This document shows positions 17,818 to 25,967 of a DNA stretch of 64,000 nucleotides, piece after piece (position 1 is the first letter of the stretch; each line of letters starts with the position of its first letter). A program made the position numbers and the translations under genes. Origin of the DNA: Paenibacillus sophorae (lineage in GTDB: Bacteria > Bacillota > Bacilli > Paenibacillales > Paenibacillaceae); contig NZ_CP076607.1 of the NCBI RefSeq assembly GCF_018966525.1, forward strand, positions 2,480,001 to 2,544,000. The letters run 5' to 3'. The notes under the pieces were generated by a model. That model ran no database searches. It had not been told where the DNA came from and was given only the letters and a program-made list of their open reading frames with translations.

Positions 17818-18852
17818 ATGAAGGAAAAGTTGGAGGCATTGAAGGTTGAAGCGTTGGCGAAGCTGCAGGAGGTGCAGGATCCCCAGACGTTAAATGACTT
17901 GCGGGTAAAATATCTGGGTAAAAAAGGCGAGCTTACGGAGGTTCTGCGCGGCATGGGTTCACTCAGCGCGGAGGAGCGTCCGGTCATCGGACAGGTGGCG
18001 AATGCGGTGCGCAGCGCGATTGAGGAGATTATCGGCGCGAAGCAGGAAGCTTTTCAAGAGCAGGAAACGCTGAACCGTCTGCAGGCGGAGAAGGTAGACG
18101 TTACGCTGCCGGGACGCCGTCTGCCTCAGGGCGGCATTCATCCGCTGAACAGAGTGATTCAGGAAATTGAGGATATCTTCATTGGCATGGGCTACCGTGT
18201 GGCTGAAGGTCCCGAGGTGGAGACGGATTATTATAATTTCGAGGCGCTGAATCTGCCCAAGAACCATCCGGCACGCGACATGCAGGATTCTTTTTATCTG
18301 ACTGAGGAACTGCTGATGCGTACCCAGACATCTCCGGTGCAGGTCCGCACCATGCAGTCGATGGGAGGCGAGGTTCCGGTTAAAATCATCTGCCCGGGCA
18401 AAGTATTCCGGCGCGATGACGACGACGCGACCCACTCTTTCCAGTTCCATCAAATTGAAGGACTTGTCATCGGGCCGAACATCCGCATGAGCGATCTGAA
18501 GGGCACGCTTCAGCAGTTCGTTAAGGAAATGTTCGGACCGAACACAGGCATTCGCCTTCGTCCGAGCTTCTTCCCGTTCACCGAACCGAGTGTGGAGGTC
18601 GACGTGAGCTGCTTCAAATGCGGCGGACATGGCTGCAGATTGTGCAAGCAATCGGGCTGGCTGGAAATTCTGGGCGCCGGCATGGTGCATCCAAAGGTGC
18701 TTGAAATGGGCGGTTACGACCCTGAAAAATACAGCGGATTCGCCTTTGGCATGGGCGCGGAGCGGATCGCGATGTTGAAATACGGCATTGATGACATTCG
18801 TAATTTCTATTTCAACGATATCGCCTTTGTCAAGCAGTTCAGAGGTGTATAA
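17818..18852 (+). CDS. pheS: Phenylalanine-tRNA ligase alpha subunit
   Basis: The 344-residue catalytic alpha subunit of the alpha2-beta2 class II synthetase. An N-terminal coiled coil (about 1-85) binds tRNA. Class II motif 2 is seen around KVFRRDDDDATHSFQFHQIE, and motif 3 in GFAFGMGAERIAMLKYGIDD. The FFPFTEPSVEVDV block is typical. It charges tRNA-Phe together with PheT, which follows after 41 nt. ATG 17818 is preceded by AAGGAGG at a slightly long spacing. Regulated by the upstream T-box. Confidence 0.97.
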   Translation: MKEKLEALKVEALAKLQEVQDPQTLNDLRVKYLGKKGELTEVLRGMGSLSAEERPVIGQVANAVRSAIEEIIGAKQEAFQEQETLNRLQAEKVDVTLPGRRLPQGGIHPLNRVIQEIEDIFIGMGYRVAEGPEVETDYYNFEALNLPKNHPARDMQDSFYLTEELLMRTQTSPVQVRTMQSMGGEVPVKIICPGKVFRRDDDDATHSFQFHQIEGLVIGPNIRMSDLKGTLQQFVKEMFGPNTGIRLRPSFFPFTEPSVEVDVSCFKCGGHGCRLCKQSGWLEILGAGMVHPKVLEMGGYDPEKYSGFAFGMGAERIAMLKYGIDDIRNFYFNDIAFVKQFRGV

Positions 18853-18893
18853 ACCTGCGTGAAAATCAACATTAAATAAGGAAGTGAGCGGAC

Positions 18894-21338
18894 ATGAAAG
18901 TATCAACCGGCTGGTTGGCTGATTATATAACGCTGGAGGGCGTGACCGCCGAGGAACTGGCGGATAAAATTACGGACGCGGGCATTGAAATCGACAGCGT
19001 GGAGCGCCGCAATAAAGGGCTGTCCGGGATCGTCACCGGATATGTTAAATCCAAGGAGAAGCATCCTGACGCGGACAAGCTGAATGTGTGCATTGTCGAC
19101 GCCGGTCAGGAAGAGGACCTGCAGATCGTCTGCGGCGCCAAGAATGTGGCCGCCGGCCAAAAGGTTCCCGTGGCGCTTGTCGGCGCGAAGCTGCCGGGTC
19201 TTGAGATCAAGAAGGCGAAGCTTCGCGGCGTATTGTCCCAGGGCATGATCTGTTCCGCCAAAGAGCTGGGGCTGAATGACAAACTGCTCCCGAAGGAGCT
19301 TCAGGAAGGTATTCTGGTGCTGCCCGATGACACGGAAATCGGACAAGACATTACGAAGGTGCTCGGCCTGAACGATGAAATTCTGGAATTCGATCTGACC
19401 CCGAACCGGTCCGACTGTCTTAGCATGATCGGCGCGGCTTATGAGACTAGCGCCATTTTGGGACGCGAGCTGTCGCTGCCGAACCCCGGCCGGGATATTA
19501 TTGAAGTCGCCGTTCCCGCATCGGACGCTATATCCGTCAGTATTGAGAACGAAGAGCACTGCAAGCATTACGCGGTCCGCTACATTGCCGGCGTGAAGCC
19601 TGCTCCTTCTCCATTGTGGATGCAGAACCGACTCATGGCGGCGGGTGTGCGTCCAATCAACAATATTGTGGACATTACAAACTACGTCATGCTGGAATAC
19701 GGCCAGCCGCTGCATGCATTCGATGCCGACCGGCTGGAGGGGGGCACGCTCGGCGTCCGCCTTGCCCGTGAAGGCGAAACCCTGACCACGCTGGACGGCC
19801 AGGAGCGCAAGCTGGAGCCGCATATGCTGGTGATTGCGGATGGAGCAAAAGCGGTGGGGCTCGCCGGAGTGATGGGCGGTCTGAATTCGGAAGTGACTGA
19901 TCAGACGGTGAATATCGTGCTGGAGTCGGCCAGATTCGACGGCGGAACGATCCGCAAGACGTCACGCCAGCTCGGTCTCCGCTCGGAAGCTTCGCTGCGG
20001 TTCGAGAAGGAAGTGGACCCGCGCTCTGTTATTCCCGCGCTGAACCGCGCGGCTTCGCTTCTTAGCACTTATGCTGGAGGCTCTGTGCATGAAGGAATTA
20101 TTCAAGCCGGAACCGACGAAGTGCAGGAAAGAGTAATTAAGCTGTCGCTTGACAAGGTGAACCGCCGTCTCGGCACGGACCTTTCGCTGCTGGAAGTGAA
20201 GACGCTGTTTGCACGGCTGCATTTTTCATGTGGGGATGCAGAGCAGGGAATGATCGAGGTTAGCGTGCCTACCAGACGCGGCGATATCAGCCGGGACGTG
20301 GATCTCTTTGAGGAGATCGCCCGCCTGTACGGTTATGACAACATTCCGACTACGCCGATTGAAGGTCCGACTACACCGGGAGGATTGACCGGACCGCAGG
20401 CGCTGCGCCGCGCACTGCGCAAATTGCTAGCAGACGGCGGCTATCAGGAGGTGCTCGGTTATTCCTTCATTCAGCCCGGGCAAACCACGCTGTTCCCTGC
20501 ATTGACCGAGGGTGGGCTTGCGGTCAAGCTGGCCATGCCGATGAGCGAGGACCGAAGCGTGCTGCGGACAAGTCTTTTGCCACAGCTGCTGGATATCGCC
20601 CAGTATAACATTAACCGCCGGCAGAGCGACCTGGCGCTGTTCGAAATCGGCACCGTATTCGTGACCGATGAGGAACAGCTGACCCGCCAGCCGCGCGAGT
20701 TCCAGACGCTGGGCCTGCTGCTGACGGGCAGCAAGGCGGCGAAGCAGTGGAATGTCGCTGCCGAGCCTGTCGACTTCTTCGATCTGAAGGGAGCGCTGGA
20801 ATCCGTATTCGCATACCTCGGTTTGGAGCACGCCGTTGTTTTTGAGGGCGATTCTCCGCAAGGTTATCATCCCGGCCGCTCGGCTTCCCTGTATCTGAAC
20901 GGAGAAAAAGGGCGGATTAAGCTCGGCACCATAGGTCAGATTCATCCCGACTTGCAGCGCAAGCAGGATCTGGAGGATACGTATGCGGCTGAGATTTTGC
21001 TGTCGCCGCTCTATGAAGCGGCGCGGACATCGCTGCAGTACAGCGAGCTTCCCCGTTTCCCGGGCATGGAGCGGGATATTGCGCTCGTCGTGGATTCGGA
21101 AGTTCCGGCGAGCCGGCTGCTGAATGCCATTCGCGAGCAGGGCGGAAGCCTGCTGCAATCGGCGCAGGTATTTGACGTATATACCGGCGGCAAGCTGGAG
21201 AGCGGCAAGAAGAGTATCGCCATCTCGCTGCTGTACCGCCATACGGAACATACGTTGACCGACGAGGAAGTCTCGGAGGTTCACGAGAAGGTGCTGGCCG
21301 TGCTTCAGCAAAGTTTTGGCGCGAACTTAAGAAAATAG
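18894..21338 (+). CDS. pheT: Phenylalanine-tRNA ligase beta subunit
   Basis: This 814-residue beta subunit starts with a tRNA-binding OB-fold domain (about 40-150, EKHPDADKLNVCIVD), then the B3/B4 editing domain (about 205-375), the B5 domain, a catalytic-like core and a C-terminal ferredoxin-fold anticodon-binding domain (about 720-814, ELPRFPGMERDIALVVD). The long N-terminal OB-fold form is standard for Firmicutes. Cotranscribed with pheS and followed by a strong terminator. Confidence 0.97.
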   Translation: MKVSTGWLADYITLEGVTAEELADKITDAGIEIDSVERRNKGLSGIVTGYVKSKEKHPDADKLNVCIVDAGQEEDLQIVCGAKNVAAGQKVPVALVGAKLPGLEIKKAKLRGVLSQGMICSAKELGLNDKLLPKELQEGILVLPDDTEIGQDITKVLGLNDEILEFDLTPNRSDCLSMIGAAYETSAILGRELSLPNPGRDIIEVAVPASDAISVSIENEEHCKHYAVRYIAGVKPAPSPLWMQNRLMAAGVRPINNIVDITNYVMLEYGQPLHAFDADRLEGGTLGVRLAREGETLTTLDGQERKLEPHMLVIADGAKAVGLAGVMGGLNSEVTDQTVNIVLESARFDGGTIRKTSRQLGLRSEASLRFEKEVDPRSVIPALNRAASLLSTYAGGSVHEGIIQAGTDEVQERVIKLSLDKVNRRLGTDLSLLEVKTLFARLHFSCGDAEQGMIEVSVPTRRGDISRDVDLFEEIARLYGYDNIPTTPIEGPTTPGGLTGPQALRRALRKLLADGGYQEVLGYSFIQPGQTTLFPALTEGGLAVKLAMPMSEDRSVLRTSLLPQLLDIAQYNINRRQSDLALFEIGTVFVTDEEQLTRQPREFQTLGLLLTGSKAAKQWNVAAEPVDFFDLKGALESVFAYLGLEHAVVFEGDSPQGYHPGRSASLYLNGEKGRIKLGTIGQIHPDLQRKQDLEDTYAAEILLSPLYEAARTSLQYSELPRFPGMERDIALVVDSEVPASRLLNAIREQGGSLLQSAQVFDVYTGGKLESGKKSIAISLLYRHTEHTLTDEEVSEVHEKVLAVLQQSFGANLRK

Positions 21339-21352
21339 CAGGAATTTGTAAA

Positions 21353-21396
21353 GCCGCAGCGAATCCATTTAGAAACCTGGAATCGCTGCGGTTTTT
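21353..21396 (+). terminator. Terminator of the pheST operon
   Basis: CCGCAGCGAATCCA (from 21354) pairs with TGGAATCGCTGCGG (ending 21391) with one mismatch, followed by TTTTT. Confidence 0.9.
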
Positions 21397-21445
21397 CCTT
21401 TTTGAGAATACGGCCTGAGGCGGGAACCAGGGAATAGAAGCTTTT

Positions 21446-21475
21446 TTGCCAAACGCTTGTGGGTAAAGTTACAAT
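21446..21475 (+). promoter_or_regulatory. Predicted sigma-A promoter of the ZapA-like gene
   Basis: TTGCCA (21446-21451) and TACAAT (21470-21475) are 18 bp apart, about 50 bp upstream of the start codon. Confidence 0.6.
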
Positions 21476-21526
21476 AGAAAAGAGAAACAGCTTAGAATCC
21501 GCATACACATAAAGGAGGGCACAACT

Positions 21527-23551
21527 GTGGCAATGGACCGGACCCGTGTCGCCGTGGAAATTTATGGTACTTCCTATAGACTGGTTGGAAGCAGTATTGA
21601 ATATATGAAGCAGGTCGCCCAATATGTGGACGAGCATATGCAGGCGATTTCCAAATCCCATAACCGGCTGGATACGCCGCGCATAGCGGTGCTTGCCGCT
21701 GTGCATATGGCAGAGCAGGCAATCCAGGCACAGGATCTCAAGAATGAATTGAATGTGTTGACCGGAGAGCGCAGCTCGCTGCGCACCGAAGTCGCCCGGC
21801 TGCTGGAAGCGCAGCAGCAGCATCAGGAAGAACTGGAAAGGGTGGTTTCCGAGGCCCGGCAGGAATCGAGCAGGCTGATTTCCGAGGCTGAGGAGGAGCG
21901 TAAGCGGCATCAGGAGGCTGAAGAGCTGGAGCGCAGGACGCATGAAGAGCTGCTGCAGAAGGCGAAGGAGACGGCCGCAGCGGTTCGGCTGGGACTTGAG
22001 GAAGAGCTGAAACGGCGGGACCTGGAGCAGCAGGATCTGCGAGAAAGACATGAACGCGAACTGGCGGAGAGCCGGGAAAGCAATCTGCGGGAGCTGGGAC
22101 AGGCCGATGCGCTTCGCCTGAAGCAAGTGGATGAATTGACGGCGGCGCACCGTTTGGAGCTTGATGAACTTCGGGCTTCACACCTGGCGGAACTGACTGA
22201 AGTTAAAGTGCGGCTGCAACAGGAGCTTGAGGAGACGAAAGCCGCGCTAAGCAGAGAACTCTCGGAAACGAAAAGTATGATGACCCTTGAGCGGGAAGAG
22301 GCGGTTTCGGCGCTGAACAAGGAACTGAGCCGGGAACGGGAACTGCTGCAGCATGAGCTGGCGAAGAACAAGGATCTCCGGCAGACCTTGGGCAACCAGG
22401 AGCATCGGCACAAGCAAAGCACGCAGGAGCTCGAGAAGCAGATTGGCGAGCTGCGTGGCACAATCAGCCAGCTGCAAGCGAAGCTGCGCGCTGAGGAAGC
22501 AGGCTTGAAGACGGAACGAGAAGCCCGGTCCGCTCTGCAAAATCAGCATAGTGAGGCCCTTATGCGTGAAAAGCAGCTTGAAGGTGAGCTGCAGGCTGCT
22601 TCAAGTCTCGGCGATCTGCTGCAGCAGGAGCTGGCCGAGCTGCGGCAGGTCTACGAGCTGTCGAAGAGTCAGGCGGATGAGCTTCGGAAGTCTTTTGGCG
22701 AGACGTCCGAAGACCTTGCCCGTACCCTGGACGAGCTAGCGAGGATGACGGCTGAGCATGCTGAGTGGAAGGCGGCGGCAGGCAAGCGCCAGGAGGAAAT
22801 CGGCGAACTGGAGGTTAGCTTGCTGTTAGCCGAGGAGAAGCTCGAAGCCGTGAAAGGAGAGCTTCACGGACTGCGAGGTGAAACCGAAGGGCTGTCGGCA
22901 TCATTGGAGCGGGAACGGGTTCTCCGGCAGAAAGCCGAAAGCGCCGAAGAGGCGCTGAAGGTCAAAGAAACGGAGCTGGAAACTGCTCTGGCCGGCTTGC
23001 GTGAACGGTATGAGGAATTGATTGTCCAGTACGATGAAGTGCTGCAGGATGGAGAACGGCAGCAGGAGCGCTGCCGTCTGCTCGAGGAAGAAGCCGAGCA
23101 GACCTCGCTTCGCCTGGAAGAATTGTCCGAAGCGGGCAGAGAGGCCGCGGCTGCCGCAGAACTGCAGCGGGAGCAATTGAGCGAAGCGCAGAGTTACGGC
23201 GAATCGTGGAGAGCGAGTTATGAAGATCTGAAAGAGGCACAGCAGCGCTGGGCAGAGACGGAAGCTAAGCTGCGCGAGGAAATCGACCTGTGGCAGCAGG
23301 AGGCCGAAGAGGGTGAGCGGGTGCGCGATTCGCTGAGCCAGGAGCGCAGCGACGCTCTCCAGAAGCTTGGCGAGATTGGAGAAAGCTACGAGTTGGTCCA
23401 GGGGCAGCTTCGGCTGCTCCAAGCCGAATTCGAAATGCGGCATAGCGAACTGGAACGCGTTACGCAGGAGCATCAGAAGCTGCAGGCGGAATATGCCAAG
23501 CTGCAAAATGAATATAATGAATGGATTCAACTTATCGAACAGGATAGTTGA
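21527..23551 (+). CDS. ZapA-domain protein with a very long C-terminal coiled coil
   Basis: A 674-residue protein. Residues 1 to about 85 match ZapA, the FtsZ-ring stabiliser (VEIYGTSYRLVGSS, YMKQVAQYVDEHM, PRIAVLAAVHMAEQ). Bacillus ZapA ends near residue 85, but here about 580 more residues rich in Glu, Leu, Arg and Gln, almost free of Pro and Gly, form an apparently continuous coiled coil. The place between pheST and mutS2 is the normal zapA locus, so this is probably the orthologue with an added rod. It may link FtsZ filaments to another partner (inference). GTG 21527 follows AAAGGAGGG at good spacing. Opposite-strand frames are shadows of the biased codon pattern. Confidence 0.88.
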   Translation: MAMDRTRVAVEIYGTSYRLVGSSIEYMKQVAQYVDEHMQAISKSHNRLDTPRIAVLAAVHMAEQAIQAQDLKNELNVLTGERSSLRTEVARLLEAQQQHQEELERVVSEARQESSRLISEAEEERKRHQEAEELERRTHEELLQKAKETAAAVRLGLEEELKRRDLEQQDLRERHERELAESRESNLRELGQADALRLKQVDELTAAHRLELDELRASHLAELTEVKVRLQQELEETKAALSRELSETKSMMTLEREEAVSALNKELSRERELLQHELAKNKDLRQTLGNQEHRHKQSTQELEKQIGELRGTISQLQAKLRAEEAGLKTEREARSALQNQHSEALMREKQLEGELQAASSLGDLLQQELAELRQVYELSKSQADELRKSFGETSEDLARTLDELARMTAEHAEWKAAAGKRQEEIGELEVSLLLAEEKLEAVKGELHGLRGETEGLSASLERERVLRQKAESAEEALKVKETELETALAGLRERYEELIVQYDEVLQDGERQQERCRLLEEEAEQTSLRLEELSEAGREAAAAAELQREQLSEAQSYGESWRASYEDLKEAQQRWAETEAKLREEIDLWQQEAEEGERVRDSLSQERSDALQKLGEIGESYELVQGQLRLLQAEFEMRHSELERVTQEHQKLQAEYAKLQNEYNEWIQLIEQDS

Positions 23552-23563
23552 ATGGCGGCGAAT

Positions 23564-23604
23564 AAAAGGGCAGACTCACGGAGAAATCCGGTGGCTGCCC
23601 TTTT
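23564..23604 (+). terminator. Terminator after the ZapA-like gene
   Basis: AAAAGGGCAG (23564-23573) pairs with CTGCCCTTTT (23595-23604). The flanking A and T runs make it usable by the convergent gene as well. Confidence 0.8.
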
Positions 23605-23625
23605 AAACGGGTAAATACGTGAATA

Positions 23626-24021
23626 TCATTCAACGATGATGTCGGCGCTCATTTGACTGTGGCCAGACCCGCAAAAAATGGCGCAGGTCATTCGAAACGT
23701 GCCTGTTTGTTCAGGGACAATGACTTGGGAGTTATTTTTTCCGTCTAATTGAAGATTAAGCTCGGGAACCAGTACGCCGTGATTGCCGCTCTCGTTCTCA
23801 AATACGATTTTGACGGGAACTCCTTTTTTCAAATGGTATTCTTTTTTGTCGAAGCTGAAATTGGTGGCTTTGATGACAATCTCTTCCTGCGCGGCTGCCG
23901 AGCTAACCGAAATCTCTTTACCGCTGTCTGCCGCATTTCCGCCGTTCCCCGAATTCCCGCCGCAAGCGGCAAGAACGAGCAATAAGGCGATGGATAACAA
24001 AAACAAAGGCGTGCTCTTCAT
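23626..24021 (-). CDS. CuA-type cupredoxin lipoprotein (COX2 periplasmic-domain-like)
   Basis: A 131-residue lipoprotein with signal and lipobox LVLAAC, a Gly/Asn linker and one cupredoxin domain. The C-terminal CAIFCGSGHSQM keeps the Cys-x3-Cys-x3-His-x2-Met spacing of the CuA site in cytochrome c oxidase subunit II, with an upstream His in GNHGVLVPEL. The Glu normally found between the two Cys of subunit II is absent (CAIFC instead of CSEIC type). No subunit II membrane helices or neighbouring oxidase genes are present. It could be an electron carrier or a copper-handling protein. ATG 24021 follows AAGGAGG; an upstream ATG at 24081 is less likely. Confidence 0.82.
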   Translation of the reverse strand: MKSTPLFLLSIALLLVLAACGGNSGNGGNAADSGKEISVSSAAAQEEIVIKATNFSFDKKEYHLKKGVPVKIVFENESGNHGVLVPELNLQLDGKNNSQVIVPEQTGTFRMTCAIFCGSGHSQMSADIIVE

Positions 24022-24117
24022 TTTGTCCTCCTTAAGTTTAAGGATGCAAAAGCGATTCAAATTTATTATAATGAAAATCAATATACTACGGAATATTTTA
24101 TCATCATTAGCAAGAAG

Positions 24118-24245
24118 ACTTCCACCTCCATAGGAGGGGGGATGAAACGCTTTTTATATGTTCAAAACCGAACATATGTGCTATTATAAAGGGAAATTTC
24201 AGTCACTTCAGACTCCCCACCTTACAGGTTGGCGGAAGTGTTCAA
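24118..24245 (+). other. Possible relic of a small IS200/IS605-type element, with two hairpins and an SOS-box-like motif
   Basis: A hairpin near 24120-24142 (CCTCC-ATA-GGAGG core) and another near 24204-24240 (CACTTC ... GAAGTG) lie about 85 bp apart. Between them is CGAACATATGTGCT (24169-24182), close to the Bacillus LexA box, next to a TATTATAAA box. Subterminal hairpins around a short non-coding core are typical of decayed or non-autonomous IS200/IS605 elements. No transposase is present, so this is a low-confidence reading. Confidence 0.3.
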
Positions 24246-24325
24246 AATACATAGGTTAAAAGTAGGGGATTCTCATTAGTGGAGCAGCTGTTTTACTGAA
24301 TAACGAAGTCTGGCACCGAAGAATA

Positions 24326-25396
24326 TTGAATGTATACTGGACATTGGCCGCGATTGCTCTTATCGGGCAGGTTTTTTGCGCGCTGATCGGCTTGAATCCG
24401 GAACCTTTTCGCGCCATTTCAGCGCAGATCGGATATCTATTATTTTTCTGCAATCTCCTCATTTTGCTGAGTGTAATCGTGGCGGAGATCTGGCTGCGCT
24501 CCGACTTTAGATTTCAAAAGCAAATGGTAGTCGGCTGCGGGTTTGTCATCTCTTGCCTGTTGTACTTTGTTAGCGTGCCCTATGTCGACGGCGTGCAGAT
24601 TGCGCTGATGATGCCTGCAATGACTTCGCTTGTTTATTTTGACCGAAGAATGCTTTACGTTCTCGGATTGCTCAGCATCTTCGAATACGCCGTCATTTAT
24701 TACATGTTGGAGCGGGGACTGCTGAATAAACCGCTGTCTGAATTCTTGATGATGGAATGTATTTTTATCGTATTTGTGGTCTTGGCGCATGGGGTTATCG
24801 TGCGTGCACGTGAAACGAGCGAATATTTAGAGCAGCTGACCCAATCGGAGCAGGGCCTGCTGGTTGAACGGGCAATTGCCGACAAGCTGCTCAAGATCGA
24901 TGCGCTTACCGGACTTTACAACCACAAGACCTTCCACGAATATCTGGATTCGCTGCTGGAGCAGTGCGAGACGAACGGGCTGCGGCTGCAGCTCGCCTTG
25001 TTTGATATAGACAATTTTAAGCAGGTGAACGATACATACGGCCATTGGATTGGAGACATTGTGCTGAAGGAGGTCGCGGGGAAGATCGGCGGAATGATCG
25101 GTCCGAACGATTTTGCCGCAAGGTATGGAGGAGAGGAGTTCGCGATTATTTTTACGGATAAAGATCCGGAGGAAGCCTTTGCGCTGGCCGAAGAGCTCCG
25201 GTCCGACATAGCCGGAATGGAACATCCCTATGCGGGGGGGAGACGGATTACCGTCAGCATCGGTTTATACCGCTATTATACTGGCGACGGAAAGGAACTG
25301 TTGTTCCGTAAAACGGACGAAGCCCTATATCTGGCCAAACACAGCGGTAAAAACCAGGTCGTTACCTCTGGGGACAAAAAGCCTGTACCGGTTTGA
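24326..25396 (+). CDS. Membrane GGDEF diguanylate cyclase
   Basis: This protein of about 356 residues has several hydrophobic membrane segments over the first ~175 residues and a C-terminal GGDEF domain, with the active-site motif read as YGGEEFAIIF and DALTGLYNHKTFHEYL at the domain start. It should make c-di-GMP at the membrane. TTG 24326 is the only standard start after the upstream stop, but it lacks a ribosome site. The frame stays open to an ATT at 24275 that follows AGGGG at good spacing and would add 17 residues (beginning SGAAVLLNNEVWHRRI), which look like authentic protein. ATT may be the true start. Confidence 0.85.
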   Translation: MNVYWTLAAIALIGQVFCALIGLNPEPFRAISAQIGYLLFFCNLLILLSVIVAEIWLRSDFRFQKQMVVGCGFVISCLLYFVSVPYVDGVQIALMMPAMTSLVYFDRRMLYVLGLLSIFEYAVIYYMLERGLLNKPLSEFLMMECIFIVFVVLAHGVIVRARETSEYLEQLTQSEQGLLVERAIADKLLKIDALTGLYNHKTFHEYLDSLLEQCETNGLRLQLALFDIDNFKQVNDTYGHWIGDIVLKEVAGKIGGMIGPNDFAARYGGEEFAIIFTDKDPEEAFALAEELRSDIAGMEHPYAGGRRITVSIGLYRYYTGDGKELLFRKTDEALYLAKHSGKNQVVTSGDKKPVPV

Positions 25397-25401
25397 TCTA
25401 C

Positions 25402-25447
25402 AAAAGAAGCCGCCCTTTCACTCATCGTGTCAGGGACGGCTTCTTTT
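25402..25447. terminator. Bidirectional terminator between convergent genes
   Basis: AAAAGAAGCCG (25402-25412) pairs with CGGCTTCTTTT (25437-25447), with further partial pairing inside. It lies between the GGDEF gene and the opposite-strand membrane protein gene. Confidence 0.75.
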
Positions 25448-25465
25448 CTGGTTTCGTAAGTCTGG

Positions 25466-25813
25466 TTATTTAGCGGCTTCAAACGGGGTAGACACAGGCA
25501 GGAACAGGTCAATAATCCCGATGACCAGAGCCGCGAGGATAGCGCCAATAATAGATACGCTAACGCCCGCGACAATGAACTGTGCCAACCAGATGACCAG
25601 CGCGCTTACCAGAAACCCTACGATACCACGTCCGAACGGCGTTGTTTTGCGGCCGAAAATGCCTTCGGCGATCCACCCCAGCAGTGCGATCACCAGAGCA
25701 AGCATAAGGGCGCTCCAAAAGCCGCCGACGCTGAAATTTGGAACAATCCAGCCAACCACAAGAAGGACAAGCGCGGACACGATGAAGCGGACAACATGAC
25801 CCAAAAATCTCAC
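25466..25813 (-). CDS. Small four-helix membrane protein, phage holin IV/YvlD-like
   Basis: A 115-residue very hydrophobic protein with about four membrane helices separated by short loops (FIVSALVLLVVGWIVPNF, ALMLALVIALLGWIAEGIFG and two more). It resembles the YvlD/holin superfamily IV group of chromosomal proteins, whose function in Bacillales is not settled. There is no lysin gene or prophage nearby, so a phage role is unlikely. GTG 25813 follows AAAGGAGG with eight-base spacing; the longer open frame from 25855 would add a charged tail without a ribosome site. Confidence 0.75.
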   Translation of the reverse strand: MRFLGHVVRFIVSALVLLVVGWIVPNFSVGGFWSALMLALVIALLGWIAEGIFGRKTTPFGRGIVGFLVSALVIWLAQFIVAGVSVSIIGAILAALVIGIIDLFLPVSTPFEAAK

Positions 25814-25967
25814 TGTACAAGCCTCCTTTGCTTTTAGCCTTAAGGATACGTGCAAGGGTTATTGTACACAGAAACATTCCCCGTTATGTTGGTAAAACGT
25901 ACCCAAATAGCGAAAATGAGCCACATTCGGTATAATGATTTCTATATGAAGGGAGCTGTGACCGTAA

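Noticed and set aside
25230..25799. Forward 189-codon frame overlapping the end of the GGDEF gene and the minus-strand membrane protein
   Set aside because: Overlaps two better supported genes and their terminator; composition is Arg/Pro/Thr-rich shadow-like.
25466..25813. Phage holin or prophage remnant
   Set aside because: The protein is holin-IV/YvlD-like but no lysin, integrase or structural phage gene is nearby.
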